Source: Rhizophagus clarus
Lineage: Eukaryota; Glomeromycota; Glomeromycetes; Glomerales; Glomeraceae
NCBI GenBank assembly: GCA_015698045.1
Contig: BLAL01000239.1
Span: 372,001 to 436,000, forward strand
Reading direction: 5' to 3'
DNA: 64,000 nucleotides
Part shown: positions 44,930 through 57,152 of the stretch, in pieces
Numbering within the stretch: the first letter of the stretch is position 1
How the letters are laid out: each line of letters begins with the position of its first letter
The notes under the pieces: generated by a model
Told to the model about the DNA's origin: nothing
Seen by the model: only the letters and a program-made list of their open reading frames with translations
The model's database searches: none
Translations under genes and position numbers: made by a program

Positions 44930-47794
44930 TTTCTTAAGTATCATTGGTTTACCCTTTTGCTTCAAAAAAAGAACATACACATAGACATAGAGAGAAAACA
45001 ATCATTATGGAAACTTTTTGTGCGAACTTAACATATCGGCGAATTTGATTCATTGCTACAGATCACATGTTAATGATGTTATTGCTAAGCCACCCAATTA
45101 AAATCCGTTCAAAACAACCTTCTACAAGAGAAATAATTGAGAAATAAAAAAAAAAAAATAGAAATTTAAACTTTCTTTAATTATCCACATAAGTCAGTTT
45201 TTTTCTGAAACTAAAAGAATGAAAAAGACAGCATCCAAACCTATACCTATATTTTTTATAGTACGAGTCGCTATTTTTGCCACTTCGCAACCTTTCCATT
45301 CTGTTAAGTTGTTCAAGAAGTTGGAATTTATTTTCTTCTTAAAGGTCATCATACTCGGATACCATCTAATTCGTAGATTATTTAACAATTGACATTTTCT
45401 ATTAACTTGAATTATACGAAGAGTCATTGAAATTTCCAACATTTTTAATAAAGGTTTTTTTGTTTTAATTAAAAAAACGTTTAAGTTATCAATTATTAAA
45501 TAAGCTTTTTTTTTTAATTCACTTTAATAAAAAAAAAAATAAAAAATATTAAAAGAGCTCTTTTTTTAATTTGTTTCAATAAATGTATTTGATAATAAAC
45601 TGTTTATTATTATTATCTTTGATTTATTTTAATAAAAAAAATGTTTATTTAGTTTCTTTTAATTCAGTTTAATAAAAAACGTTAAAATACATTAACATTT
45701 TCTAATGCATTTAAATAAAAAATGTTTGAAAAAGTTTCTTCAGTATTTTGTTAAAAAAGTTAAAAAAAGTTATATACCGTTTTTTAAATGCATTTTGATA
45801 AAAAAAAAAATTATATTTTTTTAATGTGTTTTATTATGATAGCTTTATTTTTTCATGTGATAGTTTTATGACATAAATTTATTTCGTGCATATTTGAGAC
45901 AACTTGAATATGCTATCTTCAATAACTTTTTATAACGAGTCCTGTAGATTTAATTTTGGCGACTCAGATTTAATTATGACCCAAAATAAATTATCTATCT
46001 TTCGGGTGATATGAATGTATATAACATGGATTGCTATGGTTCTTATACGATCAAAGAGATTGATAAGCTTTTAAAAGTAGTAAAATGATAAACAATACAT
46101 TAAAATAATATTTTTTGGAAATATTATCTAACGAAATATACAAATTAAATTTGATACAAAAAATTAATAAAAGCTATATAACAATTGTAAATTAATCGTA
46201 GTTATATTATTTATTCTACAGTGAAATTTAGATGTTTTTTGTATAGAAATTAGTAAAATTCTTAAATTCCTTCTTTCATTTTTATATACTGTCAATGTAT
46301 TAATAAAAATACCCGAACTGGCTTTCATATTATTATTATATATTATCATAATGAAAAAAATATTCTATACACATTTGACATAAAAATTTAACTATAACAT
46401 CATTAAATCTAAACCCCTGATAAATCTGATAACTTTACATAGTTAATAAAAACAGATACATAATAAATAGTTAATAATTTTTTTTATATCAATAAGATAT
46501 TCCCGTTTATAAATAATTGTCATTGATTTATAAATTTTCGCACAGAATTTATTAAAAAAAAAAAAGAAAGAAAAGTGATTAAAATTTCTTTTCTTCCTTC
46601 ATTTACAGTAATGGAATTTATGAGCCTGCTGATCTTTTTCAGTGATAGCAAACCAATCATTTGATTTTCTGCAAAAACTAGCAAAAAAGAGTTTGTTTGT
46701 AGTGTATTTAACCTTTACAAAAAAAAATGGAATATACTATAACATGGATTACCATTTTTACAATGAGCAATTAACGGTTATGTAATTATTTTAAGTCAAT
46801 AAATTTTTATAAAAAGAAATTTTTCAATGATTTGACTAATATAGGAATGAATATTGAATTAATTATTATTTGTTCGGAATTTGTCTCAAAACTCAAAAAT
46901 TGTTTGATGGAAATAATCATTTTATAATTCAAGGATTCTACATGTCTTCTTTCGTTCCTTCACTTTATAATGTAAGTGTATAATTTAATTTCCCTTTTAT
47001 ACAAGAGTAAAATTGAAAAAAAAAATCAACATTACTGTTAATGATATTATCCCACTGATAATAACACTTTTATTAAAAAATTTAGTAAATTTAAAAGTTT
47101 ATTTTTAATACACAATTTTTGAAAAAAAAATCTACTGACAAAATTTTGTATTAAGTTCAAGACCCTATCAAGATTGCAGCTGTATCATCTGGCTCTGATT
47201 TATGAATCATTATTACTATACTAGTATAGTATTCTTAATAAATGTTCATTAGTAATAACTATTAGAATTAATTTGTCACAATAATTGTTTTTGAATCTAT
47301 AATGTATATTTAGATACACGACTATTAATAGAATATTTATGTGATTAAAACTATAATAATATTTACGGAACTGCAACTTTCGGTCCATTTGCGTGCATAT
47401 TTAATGTATCATCTGCCATATATGATGCATCCATTTTTATCAGATATATTGTATTTTAGATATGCATGTAAGATATCATTATGATACTTCATTAGTCTGT
47501 TCTAGTAAAAATGGGTAAATTATGATACTATTTATGCAATTTGATTTAATTCTTTTCATCTTACATACAGTTTATCATTTTTTATAATAATGGATTGAAC
47601 TGACAAAACCTGAACTATTTTAATTAATTTTTGCGCATTATGTGTCAGACCAAGTTATATCATTTTTTATATAATATTTAAACTCCCTTTTTTATATTTT
47701 ATTTAACTTTGACAATTTTATTTAACTTTAACATTTAAATTTATTTGACATTTAAATTTATTCATAACTAAACTCTTGAGTGGATAATATAATC
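44930..47794. other. Intergenic, AT-rich, no gene recognised
   Basis: The minus-strand frame 45194-45442 (82 residues) has no recognisable domain. From 45440 to 45850 the sequence resembles the degenerate repeat at 41-43 kb. The last few hundred bases are the 5' flank of bromodomain-nuclease copy 3. Confidence 0.45.
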
Positions 47795-49968
47795 ATGAGT
47801 GCAATAACCAATAACTATATTGGATATGAAGGTAAGAAAATCTCATAATCCTTGACAGCATCTAATAGGAGCTCATTCATCTCAATTAACAATTTTTTGA
47901 CTTTTATTAGCTCTTATTTCTTACTTAAGTGAACGAAAAAATTGGTCTTACTGCGGATTTTTGAATCTTAATCAAGATACCATTATTGCTTCCCTAATTT
48001 CACTAACCAATAATTCTTCATTGTCATTAGCCAAGTGGCAAAGCTTTGATGCTGCTTGGTACAATCGTTTTTTGGATGAAGCCAAAGAACTATTAGAACC
48101 AAATACTTTTGCTACATTAAAGAAAAAGGTATGTTTTTTTTTATTTTGCAAAGTTAGGGTAACTCCTAATACTCCCCGTGGTCACTTAGTGAGAATTACT
48201 GGATTCATTAGCCTGGTAGCCACCCCAGTCCTTTAATTCAGGCGCCCTAACTTTGTTGTTAGTCAAAGTCTGCTAATTCTGGAGGAGGAATTGGCTATGT
48301 ACCTTCTTTGCTACTAAATAAAATTTGACATACTACTAACATAATCTTTCTTAATGACAGACAATTACAGAACATTTACAACACAAGAGGAATTTACAAA
48401 CATTTTGGCAAGAAATTATCAAAGAATGTATAATAAATAAAGAAAAGAAAGAAATAGGAAATCAAGATAATGTAAAAAAGAATTTAGTACCTACTATTAC
48501 TACTGTCACATCTTTTCAAAATCAAGATAAAGAATTAGTGCCTACTATTACTGCTATTACATCTTTTCCAAAAGAATCTTCTAAAGATCAACAAGAAGAA
48601 AATCTAACAAATACTATTACTACCATTACATCTCTTTCAAAAGAGTCCATAGATCAAAATTTGATACCAACTGTTATTTCTTTTCCAAAAGAAACAATTA
48701 AGGTTTCAATCAAAAATCTTTCCAAAACTTCACAATCAAATTTTCCTAAAAAAAATATTAAACTTATTAACTTCTGCTATGATATTCTTCATAAACTTGA
48801 AAAAAATTCTTATGCTCATTTATTCTATAAATATAATGAAGAGAATACTATAGAATATCCAATGGATTTATTTACTATAAATTCAAAATTAGAAAATAAT
48901 CAATATACAAATTTGGAAGAATTTGAAAAAGATATTCGTTTAATATTTTGCAATTGTTACACATATAATGATGTTAAAAGTGAAATATATTGTTCAGGTA
49001 AAGCATTAGAATCTATTTTTAATAAAAAATGGAACAAAAAGCTTATTTTCCAAACTAGAAAAAAAGGAGAATTGAAAAGAGCAAGAGATAATAATGATGT
49101 TGATACTGATAATCCGTTTACTACTAGTAAGTTATTAATTTTTTTTTGTTTTTGATATAATATACTGTGCTGTATTTAATTAATAATTATAATTACTTTA
49201 TTAGGATCTCAGAAGAGACAAAACCAAATTTTAGAGGAAAATAAAAATAATGTAATATATAACCAGGTTGTTAATGATGCAATTCCTGTTGCTTCAGCAT
49301 ATGAAAATCTTGTTATAGGTGATATTATACCTTTTATTGAGATTTTGAAGGCCTTTTTATCAACAAGATCACGGATGTCTTTATTATCAGCAGATGAATC
49401 TATGCTTCAAGCAATTGTTGAAAGTCTTTTACCATTAAAATATCGTATTCCAGAACTTTCATTAGTAATGGATGGGAAAAAGCAAAAAGGATCAGGTCGT
49501 TTTGGTTATTTAGACATATTTATTCTAAAAGGAACAGGAGATAATTATATTAGTTTAGAATTAAAATATATTTCATTGGTGGGTTTAATAAAAAATCAAA
49601 CTACTAAATTTGGTGCAAATGAATTAGGAAATTTAGATAAGATTCTTGAAAAGGAAAATGAAGAATTTTTATTAAAAAGACCATATACATATTGGTCAAA
49701 AGAACATAAAAAAACAATTCAAACAACTATAGGTGAAGTATTAAATAATGGAATAGATCAATTGAAATCATATATAAATATAATTTCAAAAGGAAAACCT
49801 GTTGATTATTCCAGTCCAGGAGTATTTGATGAGCGTATCAGAATAACTAAATCAGAATCTAACATATTGAAAGGATATGTCATTTTGGTAATTGGTTTTC
49901 GTCGAATTTTATGGAGACCCGTTGAAGAAGTAATAACTAATTATGAATATAATAAAGTTTATAAATAA
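47795..49968 (+). CDS. Bromodomain plus PD-(D/E)XK-type nuclease protein, copy 3 (intact, diverged)
   Basis: Four exons are 47795-47831, 47911-48128, 48361-49126 and 49205-49968, all in phase, giving about 594 residues. The N-domain (ALISYLSERK, DTIIASLISL) is homologous to copies 1 and 2 but clearly diverged. A Ser/Thr-rich linker with repeats of PTIT and SFPKE lengthens exon 3. The bromodomain has YPMDLFTINSKL, LIFCNCYTYND (binding Asn) and GKALESIF. The nuclease keeps AIVESLL, GYLDIFIL, LELKY and QLKSYIN. NLS-like RSQKRQ lies at the exon 3/4 junction. Intron 2 (48129-48360) carries the conserved block. Intact frames and splice sites in a copy this diverged suggest selection on both domains. 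Confidence 0.8.
48129..48360 (+). repeat. Intron 2 of copy 3 with conserved embedded element
   Basis: CAAAGTTAGGG (48149-48159) and its exact inverse CCCTAACTTTG (48245-48255) bound a 107-bp core. The core and the next 60 bp match the other copies. The stretch beginning AAAGTCTGCTAATTCTGGAG is identical for 45 bp to copy 1. Confidence 0.75.
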
Positions 49969-52586
49969 AATTTGGAATGCAATATTATGATATGGGAATT
50001 ATTAGAAGTTATCTATATAAAGCAATTGAAATTTAGTTTTTTACTATTTAAGGACTAACAATGACAATAAATTCAGATCGGAATTTTTAAAAATTAGTTT
50101 CATTAGTAGGTTGACAATGTCTTGAAAATTATGCAATAACGTGGTGATAGTGATTATTATAAAAAAAAAATGTGAACATTATCATACATAAAAAATTACA
50201 AATTTACAAATGACACGGCTACATAGTAAATAATTTCACATGGAGGTAATGATCATAAACTATGTCAGATATATATACGCACATTGTTTCATAAGACCTT
50301 AATCGATCTAGGTTTTAATTATTTATCATATATAAGTTTAAATACCTATTAATTAATAATAAATGCAATATTAGTCTTCTTAATTCGTTATTCGTCTAAT
50401 TATAATTAATTTAGATAATTTTTATTGTATCGACGGATCGTGGTTCATAAGCATTACATTATACTATCCTAGTATTATTTTAATACTTAGTCTTTAAAAA
50501 TTTATTTTTGGGCGCGTTAATCAAAGAAAAATCATTGTTTACGATTTATAGATAATATTATTTGAACAGATAATTTTTTAAAATCAGGAAAAAATTGATT
50601 TTATTAAATAACATTTTCAAATAGAAATGATATCGAAACTCCAATACTGAGTTCTATAATAAATGTATCGTATAAATTGAACTTCTACTTTAGCGTCAGG
50701 TTATACAATTTCTAGAAGCGGGTTGATGCGCTTGACGCACTTACCCGTACAATAACCCACTAGCACGAAAATTTTTTAAGATGTTTCAAATTAAATATAG
50801 TACAAATAAATAATTTTCTCTGGGAAAGAGTCAAAAATTTTGTGAACATTTATTGGTACAGTATATGACTATGCATTATACTTTATCATAAGAAGACGGC
50901 CGTGGTACAGTATATTATCATTCCCCAGAGCCAAAGCCTCTTGTGAGTGTCAAGCTCTCGATTGGAAAATGGCGCATATGACTGCTTTTTTGTTTTTACA
51001 CGAAACAAAAATTCATTATCAAATATACCCATCAAATAGTACATGTCAGAAAAACTTTTATCACCCTCTAAATAATGTTCCGTTGTACAATGAACATATT
51101 TATTCTATAATAAAATTATGAGCTGCAAAATTATTAGAGATTAAAGTAAAGCAAAGCGCTTCAAAGAGAAACTAAATTATAATATAATTATTTGAGCTTT
51201 TTGTTCTTTAGTCGAAGATTTATATAAATCGAATAGCCAAATGTTTGAAGGTAAATTTCATTTAAATCAAATTCTTTTATTGAAGTAATAAATTGAATAT
51301 ATTAGATCACAAACTTACTAAAGTAATGTTTTAATTTAACCCGACAACTTATAACTGTTTAACACGTAATAAAGTCAATACATACTCAAATAAAACTTTA
51401 ATGTTCAAACACTGACAAACTTCGCATTATTATACTTTATATTCAAGCTTAATTTTACGCTCAAACTTTAGTAAACTTTAGATTTAAACATATGTTAATT
51501 TTTGCCACTAAACACCAAGAAAATAAGGATGTCCAGTGAATTGCGTCATTAAAAAATATTAATGAAAAATTGGTTATTTCCTTGAAACATTCCAGACAAA
51601 TTCACTACAAATATGGTAAAAAATAATTTTCAACCTTTAAAACTACTGCGATAATAATAATGATAATGAACTCCAGTTTTTCTTTTAAGAAAAGTGAAAA
51701 TTTTGATGCTATTGAAGATAGTATTTGATTTTTAATAGCTTTAGTGAATACCTTAACGTAATATCTAATGAAATTGAAATTTATCATAAAATATTGAACG
51801 AACAAATGATTTAAATTTGTAAAATTTGTAAAGGGTACTTTTTATAAACCTATTTTAATATCCTTATATTTATATTCACGCATAAATCCTTTATACTTTT
51901 GTTTTCAGCCATAAAATATTTAGGCAAAAGTCATCAGAGTATCCAGCAAAAGATGATTTAATAATTATATCGACTGCATGAGTTCGATAACTAAATTTTT
52001 TACACTGTTTTACGTTAAAATACAAAAATATATTATACGAATGTTTTCCACGAAGAAATTTATTCGTCTTTCGTAAATTGTCAAATATAAATAATATTTT
52101 TAGCTACGTTTAACGGTTCCTCGATCTAAACCTGACTGTCTCTAATACTTTATAACTGCTAAATATAAAGTATATATATTAATATTACTTATAAAGTATT
52201 GATGTACCTTATCATTAACCATTGAATTAATATTTTTACTCCTTCATAATACCATGTTTTATGATATTCGTTTTTTACTATTATTATAAAATTATTCAAA
52301 TTAATACTCATTTGACTTTTATTTTTCATCTCGATCTAAAAATAGTTTCTGATTAATTCTGGAAACTTATTCTAAAATTCTACAATAATTTATGCCAGTT
52401 CTTTTTGAAAAAAAAAAATTTTCTCGGCAATGACAAATAACGTGACATGTGTGACGTACACATGTATTACGAGAACAAGTGAAACATTTTGTGCGACACC
52501 AGGCAAATTGCGGGCATAAATTCCGCTCAGCCTATTTTTAATTTGCCTGTGTAAACTTATTTTAAACCTTTTTTAAAGAAAATCCT
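49969..52586. other. Intergenic, no gene recognised
   Basis: AT-rich. A compact hairpin of GC-richer sequence lies at 50724-50752 (CGGGT and TGCG arms). The Lys/Ile-rich minus-strand frame 51605-51805 is not convincing. The last part is the promoter region of the kinase. Confidence 0.45.
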
Positions 52587-54076
52587 ATGTCTACTATTCG
52601 AAAAGAACTTGTTCATGCAGCAATTACTAAATCACATGCATTAATAGATTATAATATTCATAATGACATACACAAACGACATGAATTTAGAAAACAAACA
52701 ATTCTTTCCGATAATTCTCTTACAAAAGATGAAAAAACTGAAGCAATAAGATTGTTAAATAAAGATTATGATCGAAATAAAATACTTTATAATGAAGGAG
52801 AAAGAAGAATTTGTGAAAATTGTAACCAAGAGTGTTTAGCTACGTTATATTGTGAATATTGTATCCGAAATTATTTAAAATCAAATTTTTCAAATTGGAC
52901 ATCTGGAAATCATGATATTGATAATTTAATCCAAAAATGTCAAATGGAAACACTCATGCCAAATATGGTAGTTGAATGGATTCCATATAATGATTTAAAA
53001 GATATTAAGTATCTAACAAAAGGTGGTTTCTCTGAAATTTATACAGCAGTTTGGGTTGATGGAGGATATGAAGAATGGGATTCTAAAGAACAGAAATTAA
53101 AAAGAGTTAGAGGGCAATGCGCTATACTTAAAGAATTAAAAAATGTTGAAAATGCAAATCAAAAATGGTTTGAAGAGGTTTGTAATTTAAATAATTTTAG
53201 AAAAAGAAATAAGTCTTAATGTTAATCAACTCCTTAAATTTATTTTAGGTTAAATCACATTTAACTATAAGTAATAAATGGGCAGATATTATCCAATGTT
53301 ATGGTTTAACACGAAATATATCAAATGGAAATTATATGCTTGTGATGATGGAAACAGATATGGATTTAAGAAAATATTTGCAACAGGATCATAATCAACT
53401 TACATGGAAAGAAAAAATCAATATTACTTTTGAAATAGTTAGGGCACTTTATTTTATTCATAAAGAGGATGCAATTCATAGAGATTTGCATTCTGGAAAT
53501 ATATTGTACTCACAATTTAATGATCATTGGTTTATTAGTGATCTTGGATTCTGTGGGCCTGCTAATAAATCATCAAAAAATATCTATGGAAATCTTCCTT
53601 ACATAGCCCCGGAAGTTGTTATTGGAAAGAAATATACTTTTAAATCTGATATTTATAGTATTGCAATGCTTATGTGGGAAATTTCATTTGGACAACCACC
53701 GTTTATAAATTATGAACATGATCACAATTTTGCAATGAATATTATTAATGGTATAAGACCAAGAATAGTATTAGGAACTCCTGTAGAATACAAAAATTTA
53801 ATGGAACAATGTTGGGATGCTGATCCATCAAAAAGACCTGACACATATACACTTTGGTGTAGATTACAAGAAATGAATTTATATTATCAAAGTACATCAG
53901 ATGAATCACTTCAACCAGAAATTTATAATGATTTACAATTAAATAAATCAAATAACTTAATAGGTAATACACATAATAGATTATTTACAAGTAAAATTTA
54001 TCACTTTGAAAATTTACCCGAACCAAGAAATGCAACAAAAGGTATTGTTATTAATTTCAATCATTTCAATATATAA
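52587..54076 (+). CDS. Protein kinase with N-terminal CxxC module (TKL-like)
   Basis: Two exons, 52587-53177 and 53249-54076, are separated by a 71-bp intron (GTTTGT to TTTTAG) and give 472 residues. The N-terminal part has a zinc-ribbon-like CENCNQECLATLYCEYC near residue 75. The kinase domain starts near residue 145: glycine loop LTKGGFSEIYTAVW, Lys in AILKEL, HRD loop in IHRDLHSGNIL, DLG in place of DFG (ISDLGFCGP), APE in YIAPEVV, and the F-helix region SDIYSIAMLMWEISFG. All catalytic residues (Lys, Asp, Asn, Asp) are present, so it should be active. This architecture is typical of the large kinase expansion in Rhizophagus. The tail after about residue 400 is Asn-rich. Substrate unknown. 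Confidence 0.9.
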
Positions 54077-55093
54077 CAATGTTAATTAATATCGATCGTT
54101 ATTTTATATTAAATAATTGATAGAGGAGCTAGAAGGTAATATAAGCTTAACAATTTTATTTAAATCCTTGATGCAGTATTTGATTAATTAAATTATTTAA
54201 TTTCAAATAGAGTTTCATAGTAAATCAGAAAACTTTAGTATTCCTAATAACAGTAAGTACTTTCTTTAATTATATTGAATTTATTATGTAAGGAAAGGTA
54301 CAAATGATGATATTGATGTAAAATATTTATTAAGCATAATTTATTTTAATTTAATGTGGAAAGAATCAAGTGTTAGTTTAAATGTTAAGTAAAAATATCC
54401 ATAATATTGCTAATTAACTTATTTTATTTTGTTGATAATAAAGATGATGAAGACGAAGTAACTAATAAGTAAAGAACAAGATGATCTGAAAATTCCTAAT
54501 GGTAAATTTTTTTTTTTAGAATGTGAAAATATTTATATCTCAAATTGCTAATAGTATTTATTGTTTATTATTATTATAAACCTTATAAAAATATATTTAT
54601 TTAGATACAAATGTATTATAAATTATTCTTTTTGTTTTTTGTAAACTTATTATAACCAACTTATTCTTTTTTCTTAAAATTATTTAAACACTAAGAAATT
54701 TATAAGAAATCTTACTACTCTGGTCTTAGTTTGTAATTTAAATAATTCAAATTATTAACTCTTTAAAATAAAATATGTTAACTCGCGCTTAAAAAAAAAA
54801 AAAAGGAAAAAATTAAATGAAATCTGCAATGACCTATATAATTTGGCAAAACGAAGTGTCCACATAATTTCGATTACCTTCTGAAAATTTCGAAAAAGCT
54901 CGAGCTCAAATCGAAAAACTCGAACTGGAAATCCTGGAATGTACTCAGTTTAAGCTGTTGCGAAACTTTCGAAACTGGCGAAACTAGTTTCGCCACTGGT
55001 ACAAAATTCTGCAACTGGTGAAACCTTGCAAAACTTAGCGAAACTTGTCCAAACCCTCGAAACTTCCATAACTTGACGAAGAATTTTATTGAT
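54077..55093. other. Intergenic; GCGAAACT/AGTTTCGC cluster at its end
   Basis: At about 54950-55080 the words GCGAAACT, TTCGAAACT and AGTTTCGCC occur repeatedly in both orientations, as in subterminal regions of DNA transposons. The cluster abuts the point where the neighbouring MACPF-like copy loses its 3' end. Confidence 0.45.
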
Positions 55094-55109
55094 TTATTTT
55101 TTATACATG

Positions 55110-57152
55110 GCTAGTTTAACGTTAAGATCCGATCTAAAATCAAAATTTACGTCATAACCAACGATCATCCACCTAATTTTTAATCTACATTCACGCTTTC
55201 TAAATTTTTTCTGGATACAGTGAGTTATAAGTCTTGGATCTTCATTTGGTGGCCAAATAATTTGACAATTAAAAATGTCCTTTTCCTTTTTATCGATAAT
55301 TGTTGCAAAGATATTGCAGTAAGCATCTTTACTTCGAAGGATTTTTAAAATATTTTCTGGTATGTTTAAGGGTAGAGGGATCGACATGGCTGATCATATG
55401 GCTAAAAAAAAAAATCATTTTTTTTTTTACTTCGCTACAAGGAAAACTCACTCAATATTTTATGAAAAACTGTTTAAAAGTATTCTTTAGAAAGCTAGAG
55501 TTTCTGTCTTTCAAATAAACTTTAGTAAAGTATAATACAAATAAGGCTTATAACGAAATATTACACTATGAAGTCGTCATTAAGTTGCGAATCTCCTATG
55601 GTAAGTTGCGAATCACCTAGAGAACATATCTTCAAATTAACTTTAAACTTATGAAACCTTACAAGTTAATAGTATAATAAAAAAGAATATTTATGTCAAA
55701 AAATCATTGTGCATTTACTTATTCAAATAAAATTTTTTATTAATACCATTTTATTTTTTTATTATTAGTCATATTTGATTTTAAAAGTCTAAATACATTC
55801 AGAAAGACTAATAGCAAATGGTTAAACACTTTAATAAATAAATGAAGCGCATGTTTATACTCTTTTTAAATGTGTATTTAACAAAATTCATATGGTAGTT
55901 TGCGAAAAATCATAAATTTTGCTCGTTTTGGGTCACGTGATGATCTACATTTTTTAGTCTAAAATCATATATATGTTGTGGCGTAGATACACTCTACCCT
56001 TAATTTTAAAACTTGATGCATTCCAGGTTCAGATAAATAATAAGTATAATCTTCAATATTTGTATAAAGAATTTTTTTTCCAATTAATATTAAAATTTGT
56101 TTACGCAAATCTTCAGGTAAAAATTGGAAAATAGAAACTGGTTCTTTAAATTTTATGCAACTCCAATATTTATAATCATTTAAAGATTCAATCCATTCTG
56201 ATTCATTAAAGTTGTTGGAACAAACTTCTTTACCTCCAAATAATTTAAAACTTTGATATTTGGAAGAATTTTTCTTATTTAAGGACTTTGAAGATTTTTT
56301 TTCAACTTTAATATTTGAAGCCTGACCACTTATATTTGTAGAATGTTCACCAGAATTTCCTTCAAAATTTTCTCTTGCAATAAAATAAGCTCTTCCGCCC
56401 AAAATAACTTCTTTAGGAATAAATTGACCAAAATCATTTATGATATCCTGAAGTTTTCTTGAATCCTTAGAATTTATGACATCCTTTGCCGCTTCAATAA
56501 ATTCCTTAGTTGGTTCTAATTTAAATTTTAAAGTCATTTTATTGTATTCAATAACATTATAAGTTAAATTAGTTACGACATTAGAATTTTGAAGATTTGA
56601 ATTTTTGATTGATACTCCTAATTTTGAAAAGTTCGGTATATCAACGTCCGCAATTAAAAGAAAATCGTTTTTTATTGTTTTATCTTCTTCCAAATCAATT
56701 TGAATTGTACTATTTTCATATCCATCGATGATTTTACTCATTTCACAATCTATTATTTTGAATGCTTTCTTATTAGCTTTTTCTAAAGTTACACTACGCC
56801 CATATTCTAGTTTAAGCTTATCATTAAAATATCTTAAATCTGGTTCTGATTTTAAATATAAAACGTTATTCTTTTCGTCGATAATATCTTCTAAAATTAT
56901 TTTTTCTTCATCTTCTCTTGCTATTTCAGCCAATGAACTTCCACCAGTATTATTATTATTGATCTTATTTGCAAATGATAACGTGTCGTTCATTCTAACT
57001 TTACTATTTTGTTCAAGTTTTTCACGAACTTTTGATAATTTATCTTTAAGATTTAAATTGACTGATACAAGTTTTAATGACATATTATGATCATCTTGTA
57101 TATTAATGGAATCTATGCTGATTATTTTAATTTGACATACAATATTAGACAT
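55110..57152 (-). pseudogene. MACPF-like family protein, copy C, split by a TTAA element and 3'-truncated
   Basis: From ATG 57152 about 395 residues are read: an N-terminal segment with NMSLKLVSVNLNLK and a charged helix (KLSKVREKLEQNSKV), a central region with IIDGYENSTIQIDLEED, then the MACPF-like patch DFGQFIPKEVILGGRAYF and a FKLFGGKEV block, up to YYLSEPGMHQVLKL. There a 630-bp element interrupts. Coding resumes at NIPENILKIL on the far side (55365) and continues to about 55120, where homology to copies A and B ends after SDLNVKL. The two halves fit exactly once the element is removed. MACPF domains are known in pore-forming and adhesion proteins; function here is unknown. Confidence 0.7.
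55366..56003. mobile_element. 630-bp non-autonomous element with TTAA flanks (piggyBac-like) in copy C
   Basis: The element 55370-55999 starts GGGTAGAGGGATCGAC and, on the opposite strand, GGGTAGAGTGTATCTAC, an imperfect TIR of about 16 bp. TTAA lies on both sides (55366-55369, 56000-56003), and the related copy A has a single TTAA-containing site, confirming the empty state. Counting the adjacent A/T as part of the TIR would give a TA duplication (mariner-type) instead; the palindromic target leaves both open. It has no transposase. Confidence 0.75.

Noticed and set aside
45194..45442. 82-residue minus-strand ORF
   Set aside because: No recognisable domain, no splice context, surrounded by degenerate repeats; not supported as a gene.
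50724..50790. Second Helitron-like hairpin (CGGGT/TGCG arms followed by CTAG)
   Set aside because: The CTAG here is followed by C, not T, and the spacing is long; a chance hairpin is as likely.
55370..55999. The TTAA element in copy C as a spliced intron
   Set aside because: GTAGAG and a later ACCAG could serve as splice sites, but the join leads to an immediate stop in the continuing frame.
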